Below, piece by piece: positions 1 through 7,099 of a stretch of DNA of 30,454 nucleotides. The DNA comes from a virus. Position 1 is the stretch's first letter, and every line of letters starts with the position of its first letter. The position numbers and the translations under genes were made by a program. A model generated the notes under the pieces. The model was given only the letters and a program-made list of their open reading frames with translations, was not told the origin of the DNA and did not search any database. The stretch is from positions 1 to 30,454 of IMG/VR virus record IMGVR_UViG_3300042691_026325; one strand, written 5' to 3'.

Positions 1-236
1 GTCAACGCAAAGCTCCCACTACCCCACAGTGGTCGCACACAGCAATTCGCCTGGCCAAACTGTTCAAAGAGTTTACCGGTCGCGCTCCAAAAGAACTGTT
101 TAGTTCTAACCCTAAAGTGGCGCAAGCGGCAATGACAGTGCCAAGTACCAAACTGTTCATCAATCTGCCACAAGGTAAAGTTGACTTCACACTAGGCGCT
201 CGTGCCTTTATGCGCAAAGGCAGCACATGGAATTGA
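1..236 (+). CDS. C-terminal part of an unknown early protein
   Basis: The frame with codons starting at base 3 is open from the window edge to TGA at 234-236 and ends in ...FMRKGSTWN. The remaining 77 residues are of ordinary globular composition, basic in the middle, and show no motif I recognise. The stop overlaps the ATG of the next gene at 227, a coupling seen at many joints in this window, which supports this frame over the opposite-strand one. The start lies outside the window, so size and function cannot be judged. Confidence 0.6.
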   Translation, partial: QRKAPTTPQWSHTAIRLAKLFKEFTGRAPKELFSSNPKVAQAAMTVPSTKLFINLPQGKVDFTLGARAFMRKGSTWN

Positions 237-496
237 TTGGCTACTATTTGCTATTTGCATTTAGTACCTCAATTACTGCCTGCATTTTTTGGTTTTGGCC
301 GCTGGTGCAACAAGCGCGTGCTAGCGAAATCTCAAATAGCTTTACCAAATATCCTAAAACCAGCACAGTAGTTTATGTGCTTGTAAGTGCGGCTGTGGCT
401 CCACTGCTAATACTGCCAATGTTCAGCGAACGCATGGCAGAGCAGTTTTCCACAGGTCTTGCACGAGAAATCCTAAAACAAGATCAAGAAATTTAG
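227..496 (+). CDS. small two-helix membrane protein
   Basis: An 89-residue protein with two hydrophobic stretches: about residues 5-25 (GYYLLFAFSTSITACIFWFW) and about 47-65 (STVVYVLVSAAVAPLLILPM). A short charged loop joins them and the C-terminal tail is acidic and basic. This suggests an inner-membrane protein with two spans. It starts inside the end of the preceding gene (10-base overlap) and is followed by a promoter at 499-527, so it is the last gene of its transcription unit. I do not recognise a family. Small membrane proteins in early phage regions may act on host functions or exclusion, but nothing here shows that. Confidence 0.65.
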   Translation: MELIGYYLLFAFSTSITACIFWFWPLVQQARASEISNSFTKYPKTSTVVYVLVSAAVAPLLILPMFSERMAEQFSTGLAREILKQDQEI

Positions 497-498
497 TA

Positions 499-527
499 TT
501 GAACTCACAGTCAAATCACAGTATAAT
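499..527 (+). promoter_or_regulatory. sigma70-type promoter
   Basis: TTGAAC at 499-504 and TATAAT at 522-527 are separated by 17 bases. It lies just after the stop of the upstream gene and 33 bases before the ATG at 560. It is one of six + strand promoters with identical spacing. Confidence 0.75.
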
Positions 528-559
528 AGTGGCTTAGATTGATACAAAAGGCAAACCAC

Positions 560-832
560 ATGAAACTCGTAGAATTTAGTTACACAAAAGCTGATGGCAC
601 TGCTAGCAAGCGTGCAGTTATTGAAGTAGTGCAGCCCAGTACCCACTTTGAAGGCATTGATGTATCGCAAATGCCAGAAGATAACTTTGCAGAATTCACC
701 CGCGAATATCGTGACTTGCTTGAGAGTCAATATAATGCTAAAATAGCTGTTATGCAAAAATATGATTTAAAGCATAACTATCGCCGGTTTATTCCAGAAA
801 AAATGACCGACGTTACCACAGACCACATTTAA
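560..832 (+). CDS. unknown early protein, 90 aa
   Basis: I chose the ATG at 560 (MKLVEFSYTKADGTASKRAV) over a TTG at 539, because 539 is too close to the promoter at 499-527 to allow a normal leader and because an AAAGG-like stretch precedes the ATG. The product is soluble. It has a beta-rich beginning, an acidic middle and a basic end containing YDLKHNYRRFIPEK. No family is recognised. It is the first gene of an early transcription unit that continues into the HTH-like gene at 856 and ends at the terminator at 1222. Confidence 0.65.
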   Translation: MKLVEFSYTKADGTASKRAVIEVVQPSTHFEGIDVSQMPEDNFAEFTREYRDLLESQYNAKIAVMQKYDLKHNYRRFIPEKMTDVTTDHI

Positions 833-855
833 ACACAAATAACAGAAAGCACATC

Positions 856-1218
856 ATGGCAGCAACTTGGACAGACGAACTTAAGCAAGAAGTTATCGCA
901 AAATACGAAGCCGCAGGCCCAACACCTGACAACTCAACTGAAATCATCAAAGACATTGCCGAAGAATTCGAGCAATCGCCTAATGGCGTTCGCATGGTAC
1001 TGGTACAAGCCGGTGTTTATGTGAAAAAAGACCCAGCCGCAGGTAGTGCTAAAACCAAAACACCTGCAGCTGGTGACAAGCCAGCTCGTGTAAGCAAAGA
1101 GTCCGCTATTGCTGACTTGAAAGCAGCTATCGAAGATATGAACAAACCTGTTGACGAAGACATTCTCAGCAAGTTGACTGGCAAAGCAGCTGTATACTTC
1201 CTCAGTATCCTCAAGTAA
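856..1218 (+). CDS. small HTH-like DNA-binding protein, D5-module relative
   Basis: The 120-residue product starts MAATWTDELKQEVIAKYEAA and continues with a helical segment, IAEEFEQSPNGVRMVLVQAG (about residues 35-54), that reads as a tri-helical HTH/SANT-like unit. An Ala/Lys/Pro linker and a second helical segment follow. The first 60 residues match in pattern the first module of the D5-like protein at 4589 (W-S/T-D-E at the start, then IAEEF/AAEQLG, a short turn and a recognition-type helix). I infer a DNA-binding paralogue of that protein. It is followed after 4 bases by a strong terminator. Confidence 0.6.
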   Translation: MAATWTDELKQEVIAKYEAAGPTPDNSTEIIKDIAEEFEQSPNGVRMVLVQAGVYVKKDPAAGSAKTKTPAAGDKPARVSKESAIADLKAAIEDMNKPVDEDILSKLTGKAAVYFLSILK

Positions 1219-1221
1219 TCC

Positions 1222-1246
1222 AGGCGGCCTAGTGCCGCCTATTTTT
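1222..1246 (+). terminator. rho-independent terminator
   Basis: The stem AGGCGGC (1222-1228) pairs with GCCGCCT (1234-1240) over a 5-base loop and is followed by ATTTTTG. It ends the 560-1218 transcription unit. The next ATG (1250) lies immediately behind it, so downstream genes depend on readthrough or on a promoter I cannot see. Confidence 0.8.
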
Positions 1247-1249
1247 GTT

Positions 1250-1453
1250 ATGAAACAAAAGAAACAACCTAAACCACGAGTGGTAGTAGGCAATCATCTT
1301 ACTGTTACCACTTGGCCTGACGGCAAGACCACTCTTGTGTGGGACGACGAAGCTTTGTTACAAGAAATACGCACAGCTATTGCAGTGCATGAAGCAAAAC
1401 AAAAGTCAAAACATCAAGAAAAGTACGGTATAAAAACCAAAAGTAAATATTAA
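1250..1453 (+). CDS. small basic unknown protein
   Basis: The ATG at 1250 gives 67 residues beginning MKQKKQPKPRVVVGNHLTVT. Both ends are Lys-rich (C-terminus KSKHQEKYGIKTKSKY) and the centre is short and beta-like (TVTTWPDGKTTLVWDDEALL). The GTG at 1232 lies inside the terminator hairpin and was rejected as a start. It is separated from the next gene by one base, so the two are probably translated together. The high charge suggests nucleic-acid binding, but this is inference only. Confidence 0.6.
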   Translation: MKQKKQPKPRVVVGNHLTVTTWPDGKTTLVWDDEALLQEIRTAIAVHEAKQKSKHQEKYGIKTKSKY

Positions 1454-1454
1454 T

Positions 1455-2081
1455 ATGGCAACAAAGAAACGAAGCGAACTGGAAACCGAACTGATGACTC
1501 CGGCCAACATTAGCCGAGTTATCCGCCTACTAGAACCCACTGAAGAGGGCCAGAAGCCTATTACCAAAAAAGATGCTTGCCAGATTCTTGGCATGGCATA
1601 CAACACTACCCGCTTGGGTACTATTATCGAGGACTTTAAGCGTTCTCAAGCTCGTGATGCACAACGTCGTGCTGAGCTACGCGGCAAGCCCGCTAGCCGG
1701 GAAGACGTAGTTTATATTATCTCAGAATACTTAAATGGTGAAACTGTTGATGCAATTTCAAAAATGACTTATCGCAGTGCAGGTTTCATTAAGCGTGTGC
1801 TAGAAGACAACGCAGTACCAATCCGAGTGCCTGGGTCAAGTTACTTTCGCCCAGAGCTGATTCCAGAAGGTGCAGTACGTGACCGCTTTCGTGTAGGCGA
1901 AGTTGTGTACAGTGCGCGTTATGACTCTACTGCACGTATTGAGTCTGAGCAGAAGTCCGATAAACACGGCTGGGTCTATCGTATCTGGCTGCTTAGCGAC
2001 AAGTGGTTACAGAGTGCATACCAAGAAGCACACGAACTGGCATCACTAGAACATCTTCGTGAACTAGGAGTTCGTGTATGA
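1455..2081 (+). CDS. HTH DNA-binding protein, T5 early-region type
   Basis: The 208-residue soluble protein has two helix-turn-helix-like stretches: about residues 38-60 (KKDACQILGMAYNTTRLGTI) and about 90-120 (GETVDAISKMTYRSAGFIKR). A beta-rich C-terminal half follows, with VGEVVYSARYDSTARI and GWVYRIWLLSDKWLQ. I infer a sequence-specific DNA-binding or regulatory protein. In T5-type phages this position before the PC4-like gene and ligase holds D2/D3-type early proteins, but I cannot confirm identity from memory. Its stop overlaps the next ATG (ATGA), so translation is coupled. Confidence 0.6.
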   Translation: MATKKRSELETELMTPANISRVIRLLEPTEEGQKPITKKDACQILGMAYNTTRLGTIIEDFKRSQARDAQRRAELRGKPASREDVVYIISEYLNGETVDAISKMTYRSAGFIKRVLEDNAVPIRVPGSSYFRPELIPEGAVRDRFRVGEVVYSARYDSTARIESEQKSDKHGWVYRIWLLSDKWLQSAYQEAHELASLEHLRELGVRV

Positions 2082-2320
2082 GGTACTGGATGTACTGCGA
2101 GCCTGTAAACGAGAAATACAGTGAAGCAGTATGGCAAGTATGGTCTGATGCGGCCATACTTGCTGACTACTGGACTCACTGGTGTAACCTTATGCGCGTA
2201 GCAGGACGTGAGTCGCAGATCTCAGAAAACAACTGCATTACAGACTGGGCTACCACACATTGGGCAACCCCAGCAACACACGAAAACCTGCAAAGAATTA
2301 TATCTGCGCCAAAAGGCTGA
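2078..2320 (+). CDS. small Trp-rich unknown protein
   Basis: The 80-residue protein has nine tryptophans and three cysteines: MRYWMYCEPVNEKYSEAVWQ at the start, then a WTHWCNLM segment and TDWATTHWATPATHENLQ. It has no signal peptide or membrane span. It overlaps the upstream gene by 4 bases and is followed 5 bases later by the PC4-like gene, so it belongs to one coupled operon. No family is recognised; the Trp/Cys content suggests a small folded or metal-binding domain, without a clear CxxC pair. Confidence 0.6.
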   Translation: MRYWMYCEPVNEKYSEAVWQVWSDAAILADYWTHWCNLMRVAGRESQISENNCITDWATTHWATPATHENLQRIISAPKG

Positions 2321-2325
2321 TAAAT

Positions 2326-2619
2326 ATGGACGAGAATATACTCTACTCAAAAACAATCGAAGAAAACATGGACAAAGGTTTTCAAGTTCGATTAGCTGTT
2401 AACGATTTCAGAGACGTTACTTATATACAACTACGCAAATACTTCTTGTCGTATGAAGGGGAATTTGTACCTAGTCGTGAAGGTGTCTCGATTCCTGCAA
2501 GCACTGAAAATATCTATGCCTTACTAGACGGACTTTTTGAAATTTGCAGTGTAGCCGAGGGTCGTGAAATTATTGAACATTATAGTGAGAAACTGAAAAA
2601 TGAGCAACCTTTGGTTTAA
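2326..2619 (+). CDS. PC4-like single-stranded DNA-binding protein
   Basis: The ATG at 2326 gives 97 residues. The core from about residue 18 reads GFQVRLAVNDFRDVTYIQLR, then KYF...EGEFVPSREGVSIPAS, then NIYALLDGLFEI. This is the PC4/Sub1 pattern of the transcription coactivator p15 family: a curved beta-sheet, the K/RxGISL-like strand and a closing helix. Phage T5 is known to encode a PC4 homologue linked to recombination-dependent replication, which fits the surrounding genes. The protein would act as a dimer on single-stranded DNA. The assignment is by motif pattern, not alignment. Its 3' end overlaps a 54-codon gene. Confidence 0.75.
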   Translation: MDENILYSKTIEENMDKGFQVRLAVNDFRDVTYIQLRKYFLSYEGEFVPSREGVSIPASTENIYALLDGLFEICSVAEGREIIEHYSEKLKNEQPLV

Positions 2620-2764
2620 TATTCGCTTTGGTAAACGTCACTGGCAACTCAGTCGTGATTGGGAGGTAACGTGGGAGATTAACCCTTATTGGGATCACGA
2701 TCAACAAACTTATCAAATATCTCCCTGGTTTCAGGTTTACTGCGCTTTTGGACGGCATTTCTAA
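2600..2764 (+). CDS. 54-aa Trp-rich protein
   Basis: This short gene has an ATG at 2600 inside the end of the PC4-like gene and TAA at 2762-2764. It begins MSNLWFNIRFGKRHWQLSRD and ends WFQVYCAFGRHF, with aromatic and basic residues throughout. Alternating strands such as WEVTWEINPYW suggest a small beta-sheet. It is the last gene before the promoter at 2773-2801, and the overlap supports coupled translation. Function is unknown. Confidence 0.5.
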   Translation: MSNLWFNIRFGKRHWQLSRDWEVTWEINPYWDHDQQTYQISPWFQVYCAFGRHF

Positions 2765-2772
2765 ATTTATAC

Positions 2773-2801
2773 TTGTTTCGTAGACCCTAAACTGTTATAA
2801 T
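2773..2801 (+). promoter_or_regulatory. sigma70-type promoter of the ligase adenylation gene
   Basis: TTGTTT (2773-2778), 17 bases, TATAAT (2796-2801). The upstream context AAATTTATACTTG is nearly the same as at the promoters at 3776 and 12093. The ATG at 2808 is so near that the mRNA leader would be very short or absent. Confidence 0.7.
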
Positions 2802-2807
2802 TGTTTT

Positions 2808-3758
2808 ATGAACAAAATCACACAATATTTAGATTCGGCTTCAGCCGCTTATTATGCAGGCTCACCATTTATCACTGATGCACAGTTTGATGCATTGGCT
2901 GATAGCGTGGGTTACGGTGCTGTGGGGGCAAAACAAAATCTCAAAACCGAGCGACATTTGTACCAAATGTACTCACTACAAAAGTATTACGAAGATGAAG
3001 GCGTCCAACCTCTCCAAGGCATTCGAGGCATTGCTACAAGTGTTAAGTTGGATGGGGCAGCTCTTAGCCTACTTTATGTTGATGGTAATCTTGTTCGAGT
3101 TCTTACCCGTGGGGATGGTGTAGAAGGTCAGATTGTAACTGATAAATTCTTGGGCAACCCCATTGTTCCACAAAAAGTTCCCTTTTTAGGCGTGTACCAA
3201 GTTACTGGCGAGATTGTTGCTCCACTCAACATTGAAAATGCACGTAACTATGCAGCCGGTGCACTTAACTTAAAAGATGTAGCTGAATTTCAATCACGAG
3301 CACTAAGTTTCTTTGCTTATGGTGTTCAGCCTAGCCTATCGGACACATTCAACCAAGACCTAAATCTCTTACACGACTCAGGCTTTTCAGTAATCAATGA
3401 GCCGGACTTGGACAAAATATTTCCTTGTGACGGTGTAGTGTTCCGTGTTAACGATAACGAGCTGTTCTATGAGATGGGTTACACAGCCAAACATCCCAGA
3501 GGTGCATATGCTAAAAAAGAGCGTGCCGAACACGTTGAAACCACACTCACGGCAGTTGAATGGCAAGTTGGCAAGTCAGGCAAGGTTACTCCTGTGGGTA
3601 TCCTGGAACCTGTACTTATTGGCGATGCTATGGTTAGTCGTGCTACCTTGAACAACCCAGGTTTTATTGAAATGCTGGATTTGCGAATTGGTGATCGTGT
3701 GGCCGTTATACGTGCCGGAGAAATTATTCCTTGCATACTACATAAAGTTGATGCTTGA
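2808..3758 (+). CDS. ligA: NAD-dependent DNA ligase, adenylation/OB subunit
   Basis: The 316-residue protein corresponds to the N-terminal half of bacterial LigA. The Ia-type NMN-binding start is visible (YYAGSPFITDAQFDAL, residues 15-30), followed by YSLQKYY. The nucleotidyl-transferase motif is TSVKLDG with K80 as the adenylated lysine, then TRGDG at 100-104. Later, GKVTPVGILEPVLI and an OB-fold segment, GDRVAVIRAGEIIP, close the protein. The zinc finger, HhH and BRCT domains are missing here and are encoded by the next gene, so the enzyme is split as in T5. It would seal nicks during replication and repair using NAD+. It has its own promoter. Confidence 0.92.
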   Translation: MNKITQYLDSASAAYYAGSPFITDAQFDALADSVGYGAVGAKQNLKTERHLYQMYSLQKYYEDEGVQPLQGIRGIATSVKLDGAALSLLYVDGNLVRVLTRGDGVEGQIVTDKFLGNPIVPQKVPFLGVYQVTGEIVAPLNIENARNYAAGALNLKDVAEFQSRALSFFAYGVQPSLSDTFNQDLNLLHDSGFSVINEPDLDKIFPCDGVVFRVNDNELFYEMGYTAKHPRGAYAKKERAEHVETTLTAVEWQVGKSGKVTPVGILEPVLIGDAMVSRATLNNPGFIEMLDLRIGDRVAVIRAGEIIPCILHKVDA

Positions 3759-3775
3759 GGAGTAAAAATTTACAC

Positions 3776-3804
3776 TTGTCAAACCATACCTAATCCAGTA
3801 TAAT
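3776..3804 (+). promoter_or_regulatory. sigma70-type promoter of the second ligase gene
   Basis: TTGTCA (3776-3781), 17 bases, TATAAT (3799-3804). Upstream AAAATTTACACTTG and downstream TATAATATAGTCTA are shared with the promoter at 12093. It gives the two ligase subunits separate transcription starts. Confidence 0.8.
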
Positions 3805-3828
3805 ATAGTCTACAAAGTGATAAACAAC

Positions 3829-4596
3829 ATGAAGATCGAAATCCCAACAACCTGCCCCTGCTGTGATTATAAACTCGAATTGGTCAACGATCAATTGTTT
3901 TGTCGCAACACAGCTTGCGGAGCACAGCTGGGTAAAAAAGTTGAACACTTCTGCAAGACTCTGGGCATCAAAGGCATGGGGCCTCGGAGTGTTGAAAAGC
4001 TCAACCTACAAGACTTAACCGAGCTGTTCTACTTAGACCAAGATTCCGCAGCTGAAGCATTGGGCAGTGAGCGCACAGCCACAAAACTCTTAGACGAGAT
4101 TGAGCGTGCCAAAGGTGCTGACTTGGCCACAGTGATTGCCAGCTTCAGTATCCCACTGGTTGGCAATACAGCATCACAAAAGATTTGCAGTGTTGTCGAG
4201 CACATTGACCAAATCACTTACGAAACTTGCAAACAAGCTGGCCTAGGCGACAAAGTCACAGAAAACTTAGTTGGCTGGCTACAAACAGATTTCCCTGACT
4301 TACGAGAGTTTTTGCCGTTCTCTTTTAAGTCCAACCGCAATTCCACATCAAATAGTAATAATAATTCCAAGACTGTTTGTATCACTGGAAAGTTATCTTC
4401 TTACAAAACTAAAGCAGAAGCCTACAAAGCACTAGAAGAGGCAGGCTACAATGTTACTGAATCAGTAACAAAAGCCACTGATATCCTAGTTGATGAAGAA
4501 GATAAAGCTAGTACAAAACGCAAAAAAGCCGAGTCTCTTGGCATCCAAATCATAACAAACCTAAATACTTTCTTGAAAGAAACCACAAATGACTGA
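3829..4596 (+). CDS. ligB: NAD-dependent DNA ligase, Zn/HhH/BRCT subunit
   Basis: The ATG at 3829 is preferred to a GTG at 3817, which would sit only about six bases after the expected transcription start. The 255 residues carry a four-cysteine zinc finger (TCPCCDYKLEL and CRNTACG, residues 8-35). Helix-hairpin-helix segments follow (LGIKGMGPRSVEKL and SFSIPLVGNTASQKI), then a Ser/Asn-rich linker near residues 163-180. The end is a BRCT domain (VCITGKLSSYKTKAEAYKAL ... TKATDILVDEE). These are the C-terminal domains of LigA. The product should pair with the adenylation subunit to form a working ligase. It overlaps the next ATG by 8 bases. Confidence 0.9.
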   Translation: MKIEIPTTCPCCDYKLELVNDQLFCRNTACGAQLGKKVEHFCKTLGIKGMGPRSVEKLNLQDLTELFYLDQDSAAEALGSERTATKLLDEIERAKGADLATVIASFSIPLVGNTASQKICSVVEHIDQITYETCKQAGLGDKVTENLVGWLQTDFPDLREFLPFSFKSNRNSTSNSNNNSKTVCITGKLSSYKTKAEAYKALEEAGYNVTESVTKATDILVDEEDKASTKRKKAESLGIQIITNLNTFLKETTND

Positions 4597-5338
4597 AAAA
4601 ACAACTAAAAACTGGTCTGACGAAGCTGTTGACCAATTGATGCAAATCGTTGGCAGCGAAAGCCCTGTTAGCGTTGATAGCGTTGAGCGTGCTGCTGAGC
4701 AGTTGGGTAAAACCACTCGCAGTATTGCCAGCAAACTGCGTCAACTAGATCGTGAAGTTGCTAGTCTTGCAAAAGAAAAAACAAGTGCATTTACTGCTGA
4801 CGAAGGCGCTGATCTTGCCGATTTCGTTAACGCAAATGCTGGTAACCTAACCTACAAAGATATTGCTGAAAACTTTGCTGACGGCAAGTTCACTGCAAAG
4901 CAAATTCAAGGCAAGCTGTTGGCCCTTGAGTTGACTGGCTCAGTAAAGCCTGCTGAAAAAGTTGAAGTTGCTCGTACTTACACAGAAGCCGAAGAAGCTA
5001 CTTTTGTTCGTATGGCTGACGCAGGTAGCTATATCGAAGAAATCGCTGCCAAACTCAACAAAACTGTTGCCTCAGTTCGTGGTAAGGCTTTGAGCCTGAC
5101 ACGTAAAGGCCAGATTGCTAAGATTCCTGCACAAAAAGAATCTCATGCTAAAGAGTCTGTTGACCAAGTAACTGCCTTGGGTGCTAGCATCCACACTATG
5201 ACTGTTGCAGAAATTGCTGCTAAAGTTGACAAAACAGAGCGTGGCCTGCGTACCCTGTTGACTCGTCGTGGTATCAAAGTTGCTGACTATGACGGCGCAG
5301 CTAAAAAAGCCAAAGCAGAAGCCAAAGCCGCTGCTTAA
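4589..5338 (+). CDS. D5-like multi-HTH DNA-binding protein
   Basis: The 249-residue protein is built of repeated helical units. Module 1 is WSDEAVDQLMQIV...AAEQLGKTTRSIASKL; module 2 FTADEGADLADFV...IAENFADGKFTAKQIQGKL; module 3 YTEAEEATFVRMA...IAAKLNKTVASVRGKAL; module 4 MTVAEIAAKVDKTERGLRTL. Each looks like a SANT/HTH unit. The tail is Lys/Ala-rich. Codons are biased toward GCT, GTT, CGT and AAC, which suggests high expression, and a strong terminator follows at once. In T5, D5 is an abundant early DNA-binding protein needed for replication and transcription control, encoded near ligase and helicase; I infer homology from position, size and repeat structure. Confidence 0.75.
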   Translation: MTEKTTKNWSDEAVDQLMQIVGSESPVSVDSVERAAEQLGKTTRSIASKLRQLDREVASLAKEKTSAFTADEGADLADFVNANAGNLTYKDIAENFADGKFTAKQIQGKLLALELTGSVKPAEKVEVARTYTEAEEATFVRMADAGSYIEEIAAKLNKTVASVRGKALSLTRKGQIAKIPAQKESHAKESVDQVTALGASIHTMTVAEIAAKVDKTERGLRTLLTRRGIKVADYDGAAKKAKAEAKAAA

Positions 5339-5354
5339 TTTGGTTTAAATCAGT

Positions 5355-5388
5355 AGCCCGGGAGTTCCATAAAGCTCCCGGGCTTTTT
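5355..5388 (+). terminator. strong rho-independent terminator
   Basis: AGCCCGGGAG (5355-5364) pairs perfectly with CTCCCGGGCT (5375-5384) over a 10-base loop and is followed by TTTTTC. It closes the ligase-D5 unit. A perfect AGGAGG ribosome site (5396-5401) for the next gene follows directly. Confidence 0.92.
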
Positions 5389-5408
5389 CTGTTTAGGAGG
5401 TCAAGAGT

Positions 5409-5708
5409 ATGCGTGTTACAATTACATACCATGACAACGAGTCGTTTACGATGGAAGAAGTCGTCAAACAGGCTATGCACAATTATGGAAAAGCCGCACA
5501 AGTAGAAATCTCACCAGAATCTACAATGGCTTACGACCACATTTATTTTGGCCTACAGCAGTTGATAACTCATGAACAACTGAGTTTGCTGTATGATAGT
5601 GGCGTAACTTATCAACAAGATTTAAAAAAGCTGCGAGAGCAAGTTATGTACAAAGTAACTGAAATCGTAGATCAAGTTATTATTGACAATGAAGCGAAAG
5701 TAGGGTAA
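5409..5708 (+). CDS. unknown protein before the helicase, 99 aa
   Basis: The start is well defined by AGGAGG about 8 bases upstream of the ATG. The product is soluble, with a beta-like beginning (MRVTITYHDNESFTMEEVVK) and a long helical, partly coiled-coil end (LKKLREQVMYKVTEIVDQVI). It lies 2 bases upstream of the replicative helicase start and is probably translated with it. A helicase-loader or accessory role would fit position but no motif supports it. No family is recognised. Confidence 0.65.
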   Translation: MRVTITYHDNESFTMEEVVKQAMHNYGKAAQVEISPESTMAYDHIYFGLQQLITHEQLSLLYDSGVTYQQDLKKLREQVMYKVTEIVDQVIIDNEAKVG

Positions 5709-5710
5709 CT

Positions 5711-7099
5711 TTGGATACTAGTGCAGTAGTCTTAAACAAATTATTAACTGAGCGTAACCTAGATATTTGGGCTAAACTCAAGTTGGTATTTTTAGACCCT
5801 GCGTATTCTTCCTTGTACAGCGTAGTAAACAAATACTACGAAAAGTACAGCGCAATTCCGTCTTTTGACGATCTTGAGCTAACCTTAAGGGAGGGTCCGG
5901 CGTCTAAAACACTGGCAACTCTCCGGTTAACCGAGGTACCAGACGTTTCCGCAGAAGTAGCCCTGGACGCATTAATCGACCAGTATACTCAAAACGAAAC
6001 GGTAAAATTACTAGATAAATTCGTAGACAAGTTACCACTCTACGATACAAATGAAATAAAAGAAAACTTAGCTTCAATTGCATTAACAATTGAAGAAAAG
6101 ACCCACACATCAGAAAAAGTGTTTACAATGGCTGACATGATGATGTTCAGCCACCCAGAAGATTTGGAAAAAGAACGTGTTTATCTTGGCCTTAATAACG
6201 GTTTTGACAGTGTGCTTGGTGGCGTGGCTCGCCAAGAACTCATACTCATTGGAGGTAAACGGGGATCTGGCAAATCTATTGCTAGTAGCAATCTTTTTGT
6301 TAATCAATATGAGTCTGGTAACAGTAGTATTTACTTTAGTATTGAGATGACTGCTAAAGAGACCATGGAACGTAATCTTAGTATCCTGGCAAATGTAAAC
6401 CTACAAAACTTAAAACAACACAAACTAACAGATGACGAACTGCTACGAGTAGTTCGAGCCCGAGCAGAAATGTTTGAGAATAGCGGTGACTTAGTCTCGG
6501 AGTTTTTACGTCACCGCGACCGCTACAAGTTTGAAGAAAACTTAGTACGAAACTGTGTGCTAAAAGCAGATAATCAAATGATTATTGTTGATGATCGTGA
6601 CTTGACCCTAAGCAGCATCGACTTGCATATCGGCAAAGCTAAAGCCAAGTTTGGCGATAAACTAAAACTGGTAGTAGTTGACTACTTAAATCAAATTCAG
6701 ATTGAAGGCACAGATATCTATGATTGGAAACCTCAAATTGAAGTGTCCAAGAAACTCAAAAACCTTGCCCGTAAGTACGAGATCGTTATGGTTAGTCCAT
6801 ATCAAATCGACGCTAACGGAGAAGCACGTTTTGCCAAAGGTATTTTGGATGCCGCAGATATCGCACTTACAATGGAAGCTCATGATAAAGAAACCAGTGC
6901 AATTTCTTTTCAAACCACTAAAATCCGAGGCGGTAAAGAAATGGCGTTTACGTGCCCAATTGACTGGGACTCACTACGCATTTCGCCACAGAGTGTGGAT
7001 CGCCCAGCAGCTAAAGAACCAGTTAAAAAAGTAAAGAAAGGTCAAGAGGAAGTGGTGCCGGTATCAGATAGCGGTGCAGACTTACCTTGGAATGCATAA
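5711..7099 (+). CDS. DnaB-type replicative helicase
   Basis: The 462-residue protein has an N-terminal helical domain (residues 1-130) and a RecA-like DnaB C-terminal domain. Walker A is GGKRGSGKS (181-189). SSIYFSIEMTAKETMERN corresponds to motif H1a, LKLVVVDYLNQI is Walker B (near residue 320), VMVSPYQI is motif H3 and TTKIRGGKEM the arginine-finger region. It would unwind DNA at the fork as a hexamer together with the primase encoded next. The start is a TTG at 5711 with a weak GTAGGG site; no in-frame ATG occurs before residue 140. The stop overlaps the primase ATG (TAATG). Confidence 0.9.
   Translation: MDTSAVVLNKLLTERNLDIWAKLKLVFLDPAYSSLYSVVNKYYEKYSAIPSFDDLELTLREGPASKTLATLRLTEVPDVSAEVALDALIDQYTQNETVKLLDKFVDKLPLYDTNEIKENLASIALTIEEKTHTSEKVFTMADMMMFSHPEDLEKERVYLGLNNGFDSVLGGVARQELILIGGKRGSGKSIASSNLFVNQYESGNSSIYFSIEMTAKETMERNLSILANVNLQNLKQHKLTDDELLRVVRARAEMFENSGDLVSEFLRHRDRYKFEENLVRNCVLKADNQMIIVDDRDLTLSSIDLHIGKAKAKFGDKLKLVVVDYLNQIQIEGTDIYDWKPQIEVSKKLKNLARKYEIVMVSPYQIDANGEARFAKGILDAADIALTMEAHDKETSAISFQTTKIRGGKEMAFTCPIDWDSLRISPQSVDRPAAKEPVKKVKKGQEEVVPVSDSGADLPWNA

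Noticed and set aside
2-226. Minus-strand ORF at the left edge
   Set aside because: It is opposite a + strand frame with coupled stop/start; the peptide has no motif and no ribosome site.
3817-3828. GTG start for the second ligase gene
   Set aside because: It lies only about six bases after the expected transcription start at 3811; the ATG at 3829 gives the natural CPCC zinc finger start.
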